A stretch of 64,000 nt of DNA, taken from assembly GCF_031877795.1 (NCBI RefSeq), contig NC_133933.1:67224003-67288002 (forward strand). The letters run 5' to 3'. The number at the start of each line of letters is the position of its first letter. Position 1 is the first letter of the stretch. Both the position numbers and the translations under genes were made by a program. Origin of the DNA: Strix aluco. Lineage: Eukaryota; Chordata; Aves; Strigiformes; Strigidae. The notes beneath the pieces were generated by a model. That model had not been told where the DNA came from. It saw only the letters and a list, made by a program, of their open reading frames with translations, and did not search any database. Below are positions 24,101 to 36,055 of the stretch, one piece after another.

Positions 24101-27100
24101 CACCTGTGTCTTTATGAATGCTTCCATTTGCCTTGCTTTCATGACATGCGATCCACCTGCACGTGGTTTGGAAGAGGAGCGATGACAGTGGCAGGCAGGG
24201 GCGACATTGAAGCTTAACTACCTGGAAGCAGTGGGATCCAGGATCACACCTGGGAAGCACAAGGTCTTCTCTAGTAATTGCCTTTGCTCATTAGCAAATC
24301 GCAGAAGAATTAGCCTTCCAGAAAAACAAAATTTCTCACCCTAAGCTCAAAGTTCAATGGAACTTCAAGCTTCAATGAAAGCTCCAAAAGATTTTTCAAT
24401 ACAGTCATCTGACTCATATTTTCCTGTGAGTGAAGAAAAGGTACATGTTTTCTCTTCAATTATCACTCCTGTCTCAAACACTCACTAACTCATAATTATT
24501 TCACCTTAAAACATGGTACAGCACAGCACAGTTTAATTGAATACACATCCATGCAAATTCCGTGTAAGCACCAGGAGTGGGTATGCAAAGCAGAGTGGAG
24601 CAAATACAAATAATTTTGTGTACGTTATATGAAACTCTGTACACAAACAAACTCTGTTTGTTTACATCTACAGCATTATACACAATGTTCAAAGACGTTC
24701 AGCTTTTAGTGATCCCAAATGGTTTCGTCCTTTTCAAATTCGATGGAACTTTTCCCTGGAAGGACAGTCCATATTCAGGACAGGAGCTTGTTACAGCAAC
24801 AGAGTCTGGAAAACAGCATGTGGAATCAGTCAGTACCAGTGTCTAGAAGAAGAATAGGCTCAGCCTTGAATGTTCATGTTGGATATTGTCTGAAAAGTTG
24901 CCCGTCATGTAACTGCTTGGAAGCTCTGGCAGTCAGGGATGACACGCTCCGGCTTCCCTATTAGCCCCCCTGCGCAGCAGGGACAAAGGGAACTGCAGGC
25001 TCCCAGCCAAGCACATACATTTGCAAACTGCCGCCAGTCAGTTCCCAAGGCCAGGGGCTGGATGCCATTGACAAAGAGATGTGAACCGTAGGCATAGGCT
25101 GCTCAGCTCTCCCTGCCGAGCGAGTGGCGCTTCTCATGGAGATCTATAGGGCCTGCGCTCTCCCCCTCACTGCCTGCAAAGGGCTGGCCAAGACCCACTT
25201 CTGATTTTTCACATTTTTAACCAGTCCCTTCCACCCAGCATGGGAGCCACCAGAGCATCTTACACTCCTTGCCAGCATCCCCTTCAGTCGCAAATCTGTG
25301 TAGGGACATTTATCTGCCAGTGCACATGACATTGCATTCCTTAATCCACAGCATGGGAGATCGGACCTTGATAACCCCTGCTGGAGACTCGGTCTGATGT
25401 TGTGGGTAGATGTGAAGAGCAGCAGCACAGCAACGGATGATCTTGGGAAAAGATCACAGAGCCATGTGAAAGGCAGACACCGAGTAAAGGCCCGGCTTAC
25501 ACTTGCTCACTTGACTTTCAATTTGCTGCTTTCCTCCGGTAACAACCCATAGGGCTGAAGGGATATGGAGAGGAAATCCTCTATGAACTGCAGCTTCCAC
25601 TTGGAGATGCCCAGCATCCAGGCTTGTTCTCCTGTCATGCTGCTATCCCAAATCATCACAAATCCAAACAGAGAGGTTTTTTGCCAGTGAAATCAGCCCT
25701 GAAAGTGCTGATACATGCAAAATTTTGGCTTGCAATGAGATGATAGGCCTCAGCATAGCTTGCGTGGTAAGGAAAGCCCTGCCTTTGCCAGGGAGGTGGC
25801 CCAGCCAGCCAATATCTCCTTGGAGAGAAGCTGATGGGTCTCCAGCACATGGCACCAGCCCTGCGAAGGGCAGCCATGATCCCGCCATGCCTCTCACTCT
25901 AGGTTTACCCAGTGCAAGTGTGGAAAATGACCTGACAAATGTTGCTAGCGGGCCACATGAGAGCAAGACCCAAGTTAAAAAACACATCTCCAAATACACT
26001 GTGAGATGACACGTGCAACTCCTGCTCATCCTCTCCTTAGAGGAGACCAGGGCACAGGGGAAGGGTGATGTCCTCTGTTTAGAGAGTGACCAGTGCACAG
26101 GAAACCATTTTCTCGATCACTTTGCCGGCACCACATGCTCTCCGTATCTTCTTCACCCTTTCTCCCCACCTCTTCGTTGTTCCCATGTCTGTGCCTGGGT
26201 CGTACTTTTCTCTGAGGTACTCCAAAGGCATGATGGGGACAATTATTCTCAGTCCAGCATCACCACTAACTCCCAGGTGGCCTTCCATTAGCAACTTGCC
26301 TGAATAGCAGAATCTCCATATTCTTACCCCATGACCTTGAGCTGACAGGGTTTTGTGTGTGGTTTTTCTGCAGATAGTTTTAACCACACAGTGGAAACTG
26401 TGCGAAAAAATGTTCCAGACCACAGCTATTCCTGAGCCAATAACACTTCTAGACTGTGGTTCTTGCCACGAATTGTTCCAGAGCACTCGCAGCACTCTCG
26501 CTTTCCCCTGTCTGGCTATGAAATGGTGGATTGCAACACTCCTTCCTTCTTGGTCATCAGTCAGGTGACCCCAGCATACACAGCCTATTCTCGACATACA
26601 CAGATGATGCTCAGTCTGTTGCAGCAGCAATGGATTTATATCTTTTTTTTTCCTGGCTTGCTGCAGAAATGGAGTGTGCAGTCAAAGCCTTCAAACCTTC
26701 CAAGCACAAGGACCGAGGACTCTGCCAGCTTGGGGACATTACATGTATCTACAAGATGAAGCAATGTCAGGAATTAAATCCCATGATGGAAAAATCTGGC
26801 AGTTCATTATTGTATGTTTACCTGGGAGAATACATATAAAGTACATATTAAACACTCAGACTGATTTTTTTCCAGCAGAATTTAATTCCTACCATATGCA
26901 TCAGACTGAAGAACTGAGCAAGCTTTGAAAAGCACACTGGATCCCAGGAATCCACCAGGCTGAAGGATAACTCCATTGCTGTGACCCCCTCATACGTACC
27001 CAACAGATTTTTGCAGAGCAGATACAGACCTCTGATCATCACCACACTCAGTTTACTCTCACATGCACGTCTTTAGGCTGGGGCAGAGCAGTGACAGAAA

Positions 27101-27425
27101 TGGAGCAGTTCTCCCTTCATTTGCAAACCCCACTCCCAAGCACTCAGTAGTCAGACTGTGGACACGTAGCAAACATTATGGTTTTGCCCTCCTCCTTTTT
27201 CCCTCTGCCTATCACTTTTTTTTCTGCAGCAGTAATTTGGAGTGTGCAACCTTCTGGCTACAGTAAATATTACTGGTTCAAAAGCATTTTTGCTATTTGT
27301 TTAGCTTTTAGCCAATGTCTCCACAATCTTTTCTCCCAGTTTAAAGCCAAAACTTAACTCAAAGCAATGAGGACAACTCTACTGTTCAGCCGGACCTACG
27401 TCAAACCAGAAAAAGCAGCAGAAAT
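24101..27425. other. Intergenic, no gene recognised
   Basis: The minus-strand frame 26,630-26,079 (183 codons) and plus frames around 26,000-26,750 overlap each other and have no recognisable domains. No identifiable repeats. Confidence 0.5.
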
Positions 27426-27670
27426 CTTCATTTCATCGGGCATTGCATTCCGAGCCCAGAAGAATTAATACCGTTGTCATAACCAGGAGAAAAATCCCTC
27501 AAGGCTGAATATGCGCACACACATGTGAATGCAACATTCGCAAACCCAGATTTTTATGAGCGGTGCCATCAGCAGGGAGATTGTTTATAGTTGCCAGTAA
27601 TTTATAGCTTTTAAATGTAATGTTGGAATGCAAATAACTTTCCGCATCCCCTTCCCTCAGTGATCTGCTC
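27426..27670. promoter_or_regulatory. Candidate conserved non-coding block with an octamer motif
   Basis: This block lacks simple repeats and transposon sequence. It contains an ATGCAAAT octamer (27,629-27,636, POU-factor type), a TTTTTATGAG element and a TAATTTATAG element within about 100 bases. I pick it out only from motif content. Conservation cannot be judged from one sequence. Confidence 0.2.
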
Positions 27671-29514
27671 ATGAATAAGGCCGAAAGGAGCCTGAGCAGG
27701 AGACACAACCAGGGAGAACAAGGAGACAGGGAATGACAGCCTGCCCCCAGTTTCTCCCAGCCCCTGGAGGTGTCATCCCCAGGCCACAGGATCTGATCCC
27801 AGCTCAGTGTGAGGCACTCGCTCGTTGCACAGCTTTGTGGGACATGATACTTAATAACTCCTATCCCAGGCAATGAAATGGGAATAGTGCTCAGTCTACC
27901 CTGCAGCAAAAATGTATGAAACATCATTAAGGAAAAAAACCAAGCTTTCTGGGGCTTTTGACAGGAAGCCAAGGTTTTTCCTTTCCCTGCAGGATAAATG
28001 GCCAACCTAATGCTCCCCTCTTCTCTTTCTCCCACCTTTTCAGATCAGTAGGGAAGGATGAGTTATTGAAAACTGTCTTTCCATGCCTTCAGTGCCATTC
28101 AACATCAGAACTGCTGAAGTCAGTTTTATCACTGTTTAGTGGTGCTACCATTCGTTGGCACTTTTGTGAATGTGCTTTCTCTTTATGAAGTTACAGTCCT
28201 ACTAAAAAACTTCCCAGGGGTGCTCTTCCAGACATCTGCCTTTGCCCAGCCTGCCCAAAAGACCAGACTGAAACCAATTGCTTTGGCTTCTAGTCTCTGC
28301 CAGGTTTGACTGCGAAGGCTTACAGGAAGATATATAAAATAAGAAGTTCAGGAAGTTACTGTAGTGTTCATACTCACAGTGCTAACAAAAAAGGTTATCT
28401 GCAGAGCTTTTAACCTCCCTTCTCTGGCATTTTCACTGTTTTTCTTCTCCTCTCCCCCCTGCTCCCCTCACTCCCCCCCCCATGACAGAGATTTCTATTT
28501 ATTAAGATCTTTGATAAGTTATAGTTTGGACTCCATTAAATATTTTTGGGATTTGCAGGTGAAAAGGCAGGGGCTAGCCTGTCAGATATTCATGAATAAA
28601 CACATAACTGCAAAATGTCTGCCTCACCTCTCATACTGGTGAATAACAGAAAACAATGAAAGAGTTTATGGTACCAGGCAGATGTGAACAAAGCTGTCAG
28701 ACGGATCCCAAGCAAAGACAGGAATAACTCATTAGCAACATTTGAGTCCTCAGCAACTTAGAGAAATAATAAAGAACCCTAGGCCACCAACTGTTGAAAA
28801 AAAACCCACAACAAAATAAACCAAACAAAACAAAATGGGTGTTCCCAAATGCTTAAAAATGAGCAATATTATGAGCTTCGTTTAAAGTCCTGAAAACTCT
28901 GGGAGGTTTTTTGGTGGGCAGAACTTAGGGGTCAACTTTTCCAGCTTCTTTTCACCACCTCTGCAGATAAGAAAATCCCATCTCATTTGGAAGGGGCAGC
29001 TGAGGCTTTGCCGTGCTCACGTGGCTGCAGAGCGAGCGTTTTGAAGAGAAGCATTAATGTTGCAGGAACTGGCAGTGCTGGGAAAGAGGACTGCGGAGCG
29101 AGTGAGCAGCAGCCGGGTGAGGAAGGACGTGGAGAAAGGCTTCCAGAAACTGAAGAGGGACACACAGACTTTATGATCGTCATGTGAGTTTGCGAATCTA
29201 TATGGCGGCCTAGTATTTGCAATGCATGCCAAATAAACGTATGTAAGGTAGAAGAAGCAGTCTCATGCTAGAGCTGGAAAGAGTGAGACTTGGTCTGAAG
29301 AGCCTTGGGTTTGTCACATGGCAATATAAATACAGTTTTTGTACCTTAAATTATTTTTATGTAGAGTTAACAAGTCCAGGGTTTTTAGTACTTTTAACAA
29401 TCTGACCTACCAAAGATAAACTATCTACATTGTTAATTCAATTACTTAAGATAAATGAGTAGAAAAGTAATTCTGCTGGTTTTGTTTAACTGAAAATCTC
29501 TGCAGGAGACATCT
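27671..29514. other. Intergenic; possible weak exon edge at 29,184
   Basis: A mildly CpG-containing patch (29,010-29,150) is followed by CAT|GTGAGT at 29,184, a usable but not ideal splice donor. There is no acceptor or frame to go with it. A minus frame of 178 codons (28,035-27,499) has no recognisable domain. There is a C-rich run at 28,457-28,481. Confidence 0.4.
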
Positions 29515-29554
29515 TTATCAGATAAGATTATCAAGATCATTATCAGTATTATCA
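29515..29554. promoter_or_regulatory. Homotypic cluster of five GATA-factor motifs
   Basis: Five WGATAR matches lie within 40 bases: TTATCA at 29,515, GATAAG (preceded by A) at 29,521, and TTATCA at 29,528, 29,540 and 29,549. Four read on the minus strand and one on the plus strand. GATA factors bind this motif in erythroid, endodermal and cardiac enhancers, and clusters are typical of such elements. The sequence is not a simple tandem repeat. Activity is inferred. Confidence 0.45.
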
Positions 29555-32500
29555 TTTTTAAAACCTGGAAAGCAAATAAAGCAAACACTGAGAAACCCCA
29601 ACATCCAACAGATTAGTTTTCATCTGAAAACTGTAAATACTTTCCTACCTGTTAAAATTTCAATTTGTCTGTTAGAGGTGATTTTAAAATTTATAATTTT
29701 TTCCTTATTTTCTTCCAATTTTTTCCACAAAATCCCCCAAATATGTGAGGCAGTGGTTTTAAAGTTAAGGCAATCAAAGCAAAATACATATCTTTGGGGA
29801 GGAAATTTCCCTGATGTTGCTCTGTCAGAAGTATGACCACTCCCACCGCTGCAAGGGCTGTTGTCTCTGCAGTCATGGGCAATGGTGGCTGCTTAGTCCC
29901 TGGGAGACCAATCTCCACATCTTCACTTGATGAGCTGAACCCAGTCCTATTGGGGTGAATGGGACTTTTGTCCCTGACCCCAGTGGGTACCCTTAGACTG
30001 AGCCTTCACCTGACTGAAGTCTCAGGAAGAGGTATCTGTCTTTGTGGCAGGTCAGTCTGCTTTTTGAAGGGCTTTGGCAAAATGCAGCCCTTCACTAGAC
30101 AGTGTAAAACCAAACTCTCAGTCCAATGTAAGTATGGTAACAACAGTGCTGAGGGGCTAAGGCACAAGGACACATTCTCTAGCAAAACCGGGGTTTGCCC
30201 TGTGCCATGATGGGCTCAGGAGGTTTTCATCCCGCCATCCTAAAGCCCAGCCTGTCCTTTCTGAGTGGCTCAACATGGAGAAGCACCATGAGATTTCACA
30301 TGCAGATAAGCCCATCTGCAACATTTTACAAACCGGGGTGGAGGGAAGCAATGCAATTCCTGCTTCATGCATCGTACACCACGAATCAATAACCATAGCA
30401 GTTGTTCTAGCAATGCCACAACAATGTTGGCCTCCTCAGGTCACATCCATTCTGTGCTGAATTCAAGACATGCTTTCTCCTCCAAGTCCCACGGGTGTGC
30501 TTTGGGCTGGAGGGTCCCCGTCAAGAGGCCACATTGGACAGCCACCAGTGCCTGCACCTGCTCCAGGGTGAGGTCTCCTCTCCCTGTGGCAATGCTGAGA
30601 GGGCCAAAAGTGGGCAGGGAGGACCAGCTGGGAGCCAGTGGCACATCTCCACAAGCACCCACAGACCTGCCCTTTCCTGGGGCTTCCTGGGCTGCGTTTC
30701 AGTCTCCTCCATTCCCATATGGCTGTGAAAAGCAAAAAGCAGTGTCCTCACCCTTTTGGGACACTTTCCAATTGTTAATTAATTAATCTTCCTTCTACTT
30801 CGAGGGAGGGGTCACCTGAGGTGCTCTTCTCCTTGCAAGGAGGAGGGAGCCACCTCATTGCTGCAGAGCAGCTCAGTCATCACCCCAGAGGTGCCCCGGG
30901 AGAATGTACTGGGTGGGTGTTGCATATTTAGCTTTAAAAGCTGCTGAAAGTTTCTGCTAGGGAGTGTAACACAACGAATTGGTTGCCCTTTATTAAATTA
31001 TTAACACCTCAAATGCCCCCTAAAATCTAGTAGCAATTTTTGGGTCAAATTAATGTCAGTGTTTTAACACAGGAAGTATCACAGAAACGAGAGCAAAACA
31101 TAATTACCTGGGATTTGGAGCGGTTTCATTGCCAGCCACTATACCCCAGGCTTTGCGCTGAAGACTCCTTCATGGAGCAATAGGAATCAGCAGTATACTA
31201 TAAAATTTACCTCACCTAGCTCTTCACCTTCCAGGTCAGTGCTTCTGATGATGTTAAAGCGAAGTTTTTATGTATTTACAGTACTCACCAATTCATTAAT
31301 TCCTTAAAGTTGTGTTTTATTGAACATTGAGTACTTTCTATCTAGCAAATAAAAAAATTAGTGCAACAATTACCTTGAAAAATGCTGTGATACAGTTCAT
31401 TTGGATAATTTTAAGCTGTCACCACTTGGTAAAAAGAGCCAAATGACCACATTTATAGTATAAACAATCCTAAATTACAGTTAATATAGTTTCTGCAACA
31501 GCAGTTCTTGGAAAAGTGACTGCACATTTATGGAAGTTTATTGAAGGGTTTATCTTCATTTTTAAAATGTTCAAATTGAAAATGTCCACATTTGCTTGGA
31601 CATGTATTTCTTGGGAATATTTCACATTCTTCAACTACTCTGCACTCAGGCTTTTCATGAAATCTGCAAAAGTCTAAAGCAAGTCACAAATATACCACCT
31701 CCATATATGTAATATATCAGAAGAGGGCTTGCTGTAGAAATAAATAGCATGTAAACTGGAGCTGGATTGAGCAGACAGAATGAAGGTGAATAAACCAAAT
31801 GAAATGTGTCATTTGCCACAGTGGAAACTAAGTGTGCATTTGTTCATTTTTGATTATACTAATAGTGGAAATTATGCCATTCAGCAGAGATGGATTAGGC
31901 TTCAGATGGAAAGCATAATTCAGGTCAAGTAAGTAGCTGAAGAAAAAAACTGATATAATTAAATATTACCATTTTCATTCTTAAGACTCATGTCTATGGG
32001 AGCTGGATTGATATCCTACCCAGGCAGGAGCAAAACATAGCATTTTTCCTGAATAGTTATGTGGGAAAGGTTTTCAGATTCCTCCAGAAATTGTGGAAGT
32101 CTCCATTTTGTTGCCCTCCTGCACAGCATCGCAGGCTGTTTTACACTTGGAACACTGCAAAATACTGGTGTCCTATTCTTTGGTAAGTAAGCACGTTTAT
32201 AGAAATATTCAAGCTAGAATCCTCTGGCTTCTTACAGCATATTCTGCTGACAAGTTCAGTGTTATGACAATTAAAAATTCAGTGTTGAAAACAATTTCAA
32301 ATAAATGAATCACTCATAAACATAAAATACTGTTCATCCAAAAAGTAAATATATGTGAGGATTTAGTTATGTGATGATTATTGTTAAAAAGTACTTTGGG
32401 TTTTGGTGATTTAAATGATTTTGTAATTATTATTTTATACTTGTCATCAGTCTTATGCAGAAATACACTATATTGTCCAGTCAGAATGACAAGGGCTGAT

Positions 32501-33659
32501 GTGTATTTTTAAAGTTAGTTTCAAAATATCCCTTGCCATTGATAGGCTAATGGCAGTAGCTTGCTTCCTATTCAGCATTTTACACCGTTCACCCTTCCGA
32601 CAAATGCTATTAAATACCAACAGCCACAGCCTCTCTGGAATTGCCCAGAGAATTGCAGCCTGTGACCACAGCCTGCTCAGCATCAGCTCTGCATTCTGGT
32701 TCTATCCTTTGCTAAACTCAATACCATTTGTCTGGTGGCTGAGGATATTGTTCAGAAGCAAATATTGAAATAAGAATGCTCGAGACAAAAAGAGATGTAG
32801 CATCCAGGGCAACAGTGGTACTGTAAACGTCTCATTTGATACTTTGTCATGGTCTAAATATCTGGATTATAAATGATAACATGGAGAAGGGACAGGATAG
32901 TAGAATATTTAATGACAGACATGACTATGCTGTTCCTGCCCAGGGAAAATCATCCCATCTCTGAAATACACACAAGATTTCTTTACAAAACTGAAACGGA
33001 TTCATGTCCATTGAAGTCATTATTGGTCACTGAAACTGTAAGGTAATAATTTAATAGACTTTTGATACTGTTGTTTATATCTAGAATGCTTTTCTACCTC
33101 TCTGCCAACTTCACCACTGTAAATTATTTATTTTAATGTTGACTTGTTATATAGCATGTCATCTCATTAAATAGCATGCTAAAAATACTTTGGATCAACT
33201 GAGCCTGGTGTATAAAATGCTTTTGTATTTTAATCTCTCTTAAACATTGCAGCATTTGTGAGACTTTCTGTACAACAGTAGTGGAAAAAAGATGGAAGTT
33301 TTAAAATAAAATTCTTCAAATAAAATATACCATCACAGTTTATAGTTTACAACCTAAGGCCAATACTTTTCTCAATAGCTGTGCTCTGCCAATCTCTGTC
33401 CATTCTTGCAATCTTTATTTGACACTGAGAGAGTTGCTTTTTTTCCCAGTTGCGTTTCCTTTCCTCCCAAAGCTTCCAGCCCTGCCGAAGTGCATGTCTA
33501 CAGATACCTGTGAGTGTATGAGCACTCAGACCTTCAGCGGGACCGTGCACCTCACGTGAGCACATACCTAAGTGTGCAAGCAGATAGGAAATAATATTCT
33601 TTGTTTTCCTAACAAAACAGCACTTTGTTTTTACGCCACTTTGCAAAGCACGAAGATGT
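29555..33659. other. Intergenic, no gene recognised
   Basis: The 30,440-30,720 patch is GC-rich with frames open on both strands (up to 139 codons), not framed by splice sites. Positions 30,775-30,787 read TTAATTAATTAAT. The stretch from about 31,000 to 33,350 is AT-rich, with only short frames and no identified repeat. Confidence 0.5.
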
Positions 33660-34033
33660 TCCTCGAGTATCTGGCAAAATACGCTACGTTAGTATCTGCT
33701 TTCGTAACCATATTTAAGCTCGGGCACATCACCTAACGTCAATGTAAAAAGAAGGGTCAATTATTTCTTAGTAACTCGGACAAGACGGTCCTGGGGGCTG
33801 TCAGTCCCACCGCTCACGAAAGCGTGAGGCAGGGACCGAAGCCCGGAGCCGAGCAGCCCCCGCCACCCCCCGCCGGTCCCGGCCCCGCCGCTGTGTTACA
33901 GTGGCTCCAAGTGGATTTGTAGAGCTATTGCCGTGCCCGAGCCCGAGGAGGGAAGCGTGACTTTGGGGCAGTTTGGTTAGACTGAACGAAACTTCATTTA
34001 CTGCCTCCTTAGGCTCGGGCATAACTTTATCGG
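33660..34033 (+). promoter_or_regulatory. Small CpG-rich islet with downstream splice donor, candidate non-coding RNA promoter/first exon
   Basis: Positions 33,795-33,960 are dense in CpG (for example CCCGCCACCCCCCGCCGGTC) in a region where CpG is otherwise scarce. The islet ends in CGG|GTGAGT, with the intron GT at 34,034-34,035, a near-consensus 5' splice site. No protein frame on the plus strand is convincing. A 73-codon minus frame covers the islet but is low-complexity. A transcription start inside the islet and splicing at 34,033 would fit a long non-coding RNA. An isolated CpG-rich enhancer is the alternative. Confidence 0.35.
33804..33836. other. Inverted repeat inside the CpG islet
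   Basis: CTCACG (33,813-33,818) and CGTGAG (33,823-33,828) form a 6-bp stem with a 4-base loop. An outer GTCCC/GGGAC pair (33,804-33,808 and 33,832-33,836) extends it after a short internal mismatch. It could fold in RNA from either strand. No known family. Confidence 0.4.
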
Positions 34034-34035
34034 GT

Positions 34036-36034
34036 GAGTAATGACACTGGTTTTATTGACCTTACTCATCTGAAGTTTATGCGCACACCTGAGTCAGAAT
34101 CTTTAGATACAGGATATCTAGAGATACATACAGATACAGACATAAAAGGTCTGAAATCTAGTCATATGACCTTTTAAGCACTTCTTTGTCTGTTGCTGGG
34201 TGGCCCGGCTGGCCGTGGGAGGAGGTAGGCACAGGTATGCCCAGTTGCCGGCCGAGTGAAATCCCCAAAATACTCTAGGGCCTCTGCAGCAGCTAGCTGC
34301 AAATTGTGTAAGAATTTGCCCCTGTAATTCATCTAGATACTTTCTTCCTGAGATTTTCTAAAGGAAGAGCCCATGCACTGTCCCTATAGATGTTACTGTG
34401 GTATCTCAGCCATTTTTCCTGGATAATTTTTACTCCAGGATCTTCCATGAATCACATCTTTATAGAAGATGCCCACATTTTAAAGCAGAAAAGAATACCT
34501 CTCACAGCCGCCCCTGAAGGTAAATTCAGGTACTTCTCCATATTGTATCATCCATATCCATTGAACAAGTTTGTTATCATAAACAAGCAGTGAGCCACCT
34601 ACAGAACTTCAAAAGACTTGCTGTGCCTAAAAAGGCTTCTTTGGGCACTGCCAATAAAGTATTTATAGACAAATTGAATTTTTGGAAGCACTTACTATTA
34701 CCACTCATGCACCATGTTGGGATTTGCATATCCTCCTAGCCCTGGGAGAAGGGTGTTACTCACCTAGCAAGCACTAGTCAACATTCGTTATTGAAACATC
34801 ACAGGTTTGCGTTAGGCAGCTGCCTGACACCTCTTCATAGCCCAGCACCCACATCTAGTTCTGCAGAACAGAGTTTTCTAAGGGGAACATACCTCTGGCA
34901 GCAGGACATCCCACTGGGGCTACAGGCAGCACCGCCAGCAGTGAGCTGCTCCTGCCCAGCCTGGGGAGCTGGGGCAGCTCAGGCAACAGAGGTAGCGTTG
35001 CCCTGGGAGTCCCTGCCCACCCCCCCCATCAGGGTGGCAGTGACTGTCGCCAAAAGTCTCCTTGAGGCGCCTGGGTCACGGGTTAAGCAGAACTAAGTGG
35101 TGCATCCGCTTGCTCTCTTTTGCCCTAGTGCAAAACAGGTGTGACTGATTTCAAATGTCTGGAAAATTCTGATATGGTAGCACCTTACGTGCCCTCTGCG
35201 TTGGTGAGAGATACATCCTGTCAGGCCCAGAATAACAGCTGTGCTACACAGTCCGAGTTTCTTCAGGTTTTGCTTACAAACACGTTTCAGGAAGAATTTC
35301 AGGCACAGTCAACATCCACCTCCAGATCTCCCAAGGTAAGAGCCAGACCATGTCTGCAGTAAATTGTCAGCACCTAATAAAAAGGCTAAATCATTCTGTG
35401 GAGCCCAGCTTGAGTCATTTAAAAAAGAAAACAATTCGCAGAGCCACTACTGGTCCATAGCAAGGAGCCATTATTAGACGAATCCTCAAGGGCAAACTCA
35501 GTTGCGGTTGGTCAGTCATTTAAATATTCCTATTCGGCTGCCTCCATGCTGTCCAGGACATGAAGCAAATGAAGCCTGGCTGTTACCCAGATGATCCACG
35601 ATGTTGTGACCAGATGGAACTTCGCTTACAACATGTGTAGGTGCCTGCTGGACAATAAACAGGCTTTCGCTGTCTTTTGCTCTGATGAACTCAGGGGGGT
35701 TACTGGCAGGTTAAAACAATCACAGCCCCCAAAAGATTTATTATTTTTTTAAAATTTATGCCAGATGAGCAGAACAACAATAACCACAAAAAAGGTTAAA
35801 TGGATGTTTATTTTTTGTGTTAGTGCTGATTTCTGGTTTTGCTACTTAATTCAGGATTAGCAAAGAAAAACAGCTGTATTTTTACCCATATGCTTGTGTT
35901 TGTTTATTTTTTTCTCTTGAAATTGTTGTGATAGCTGCAAACACAGTTTACAGATAAACCAAAAATTGTTTATAGCCTCATTTCCATTTCAGTGTGGGAG
36001 GGTTGGGTATGTACGTGCACGTATGAGTGCCCCG
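34036..36034. other. Intergenic or intronic to the candidate transcript at 33.8 kb; no gene recognised
   Basis: Only short frames (up to 101 codons, 34,791-35,096, in a GC-rich patch). No repeat recognised. Confidence 0.5.
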
Positions 36035-36055
36035 CCCCCCCCCCCCCCCCCCCCC
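36035..36055. repeat. Poly-C run of 21
   Basis: Twenty-one consecutive C, preceded by CCCCG. The complementary strand can form a G-quadruplex and this strand an i-motif. Length errors are likely in assembly and reads here. Confidence 0.95.

Noticed and set aside
26079..26630. Minus-strand open frame of 183 codons
   Set aside because: No domain, start context or splice signals, and other frames overlap it. With a stop roughly every 18 codons, a few frames of this size are expected by chance in 64 kb read six ways.
27499..28035. Minus-strand open frame of 178 codons
   Set aside because: Same reasoning; the translated sequence has no family resemblance and crosses a segment that looks regulatory rather than coding.
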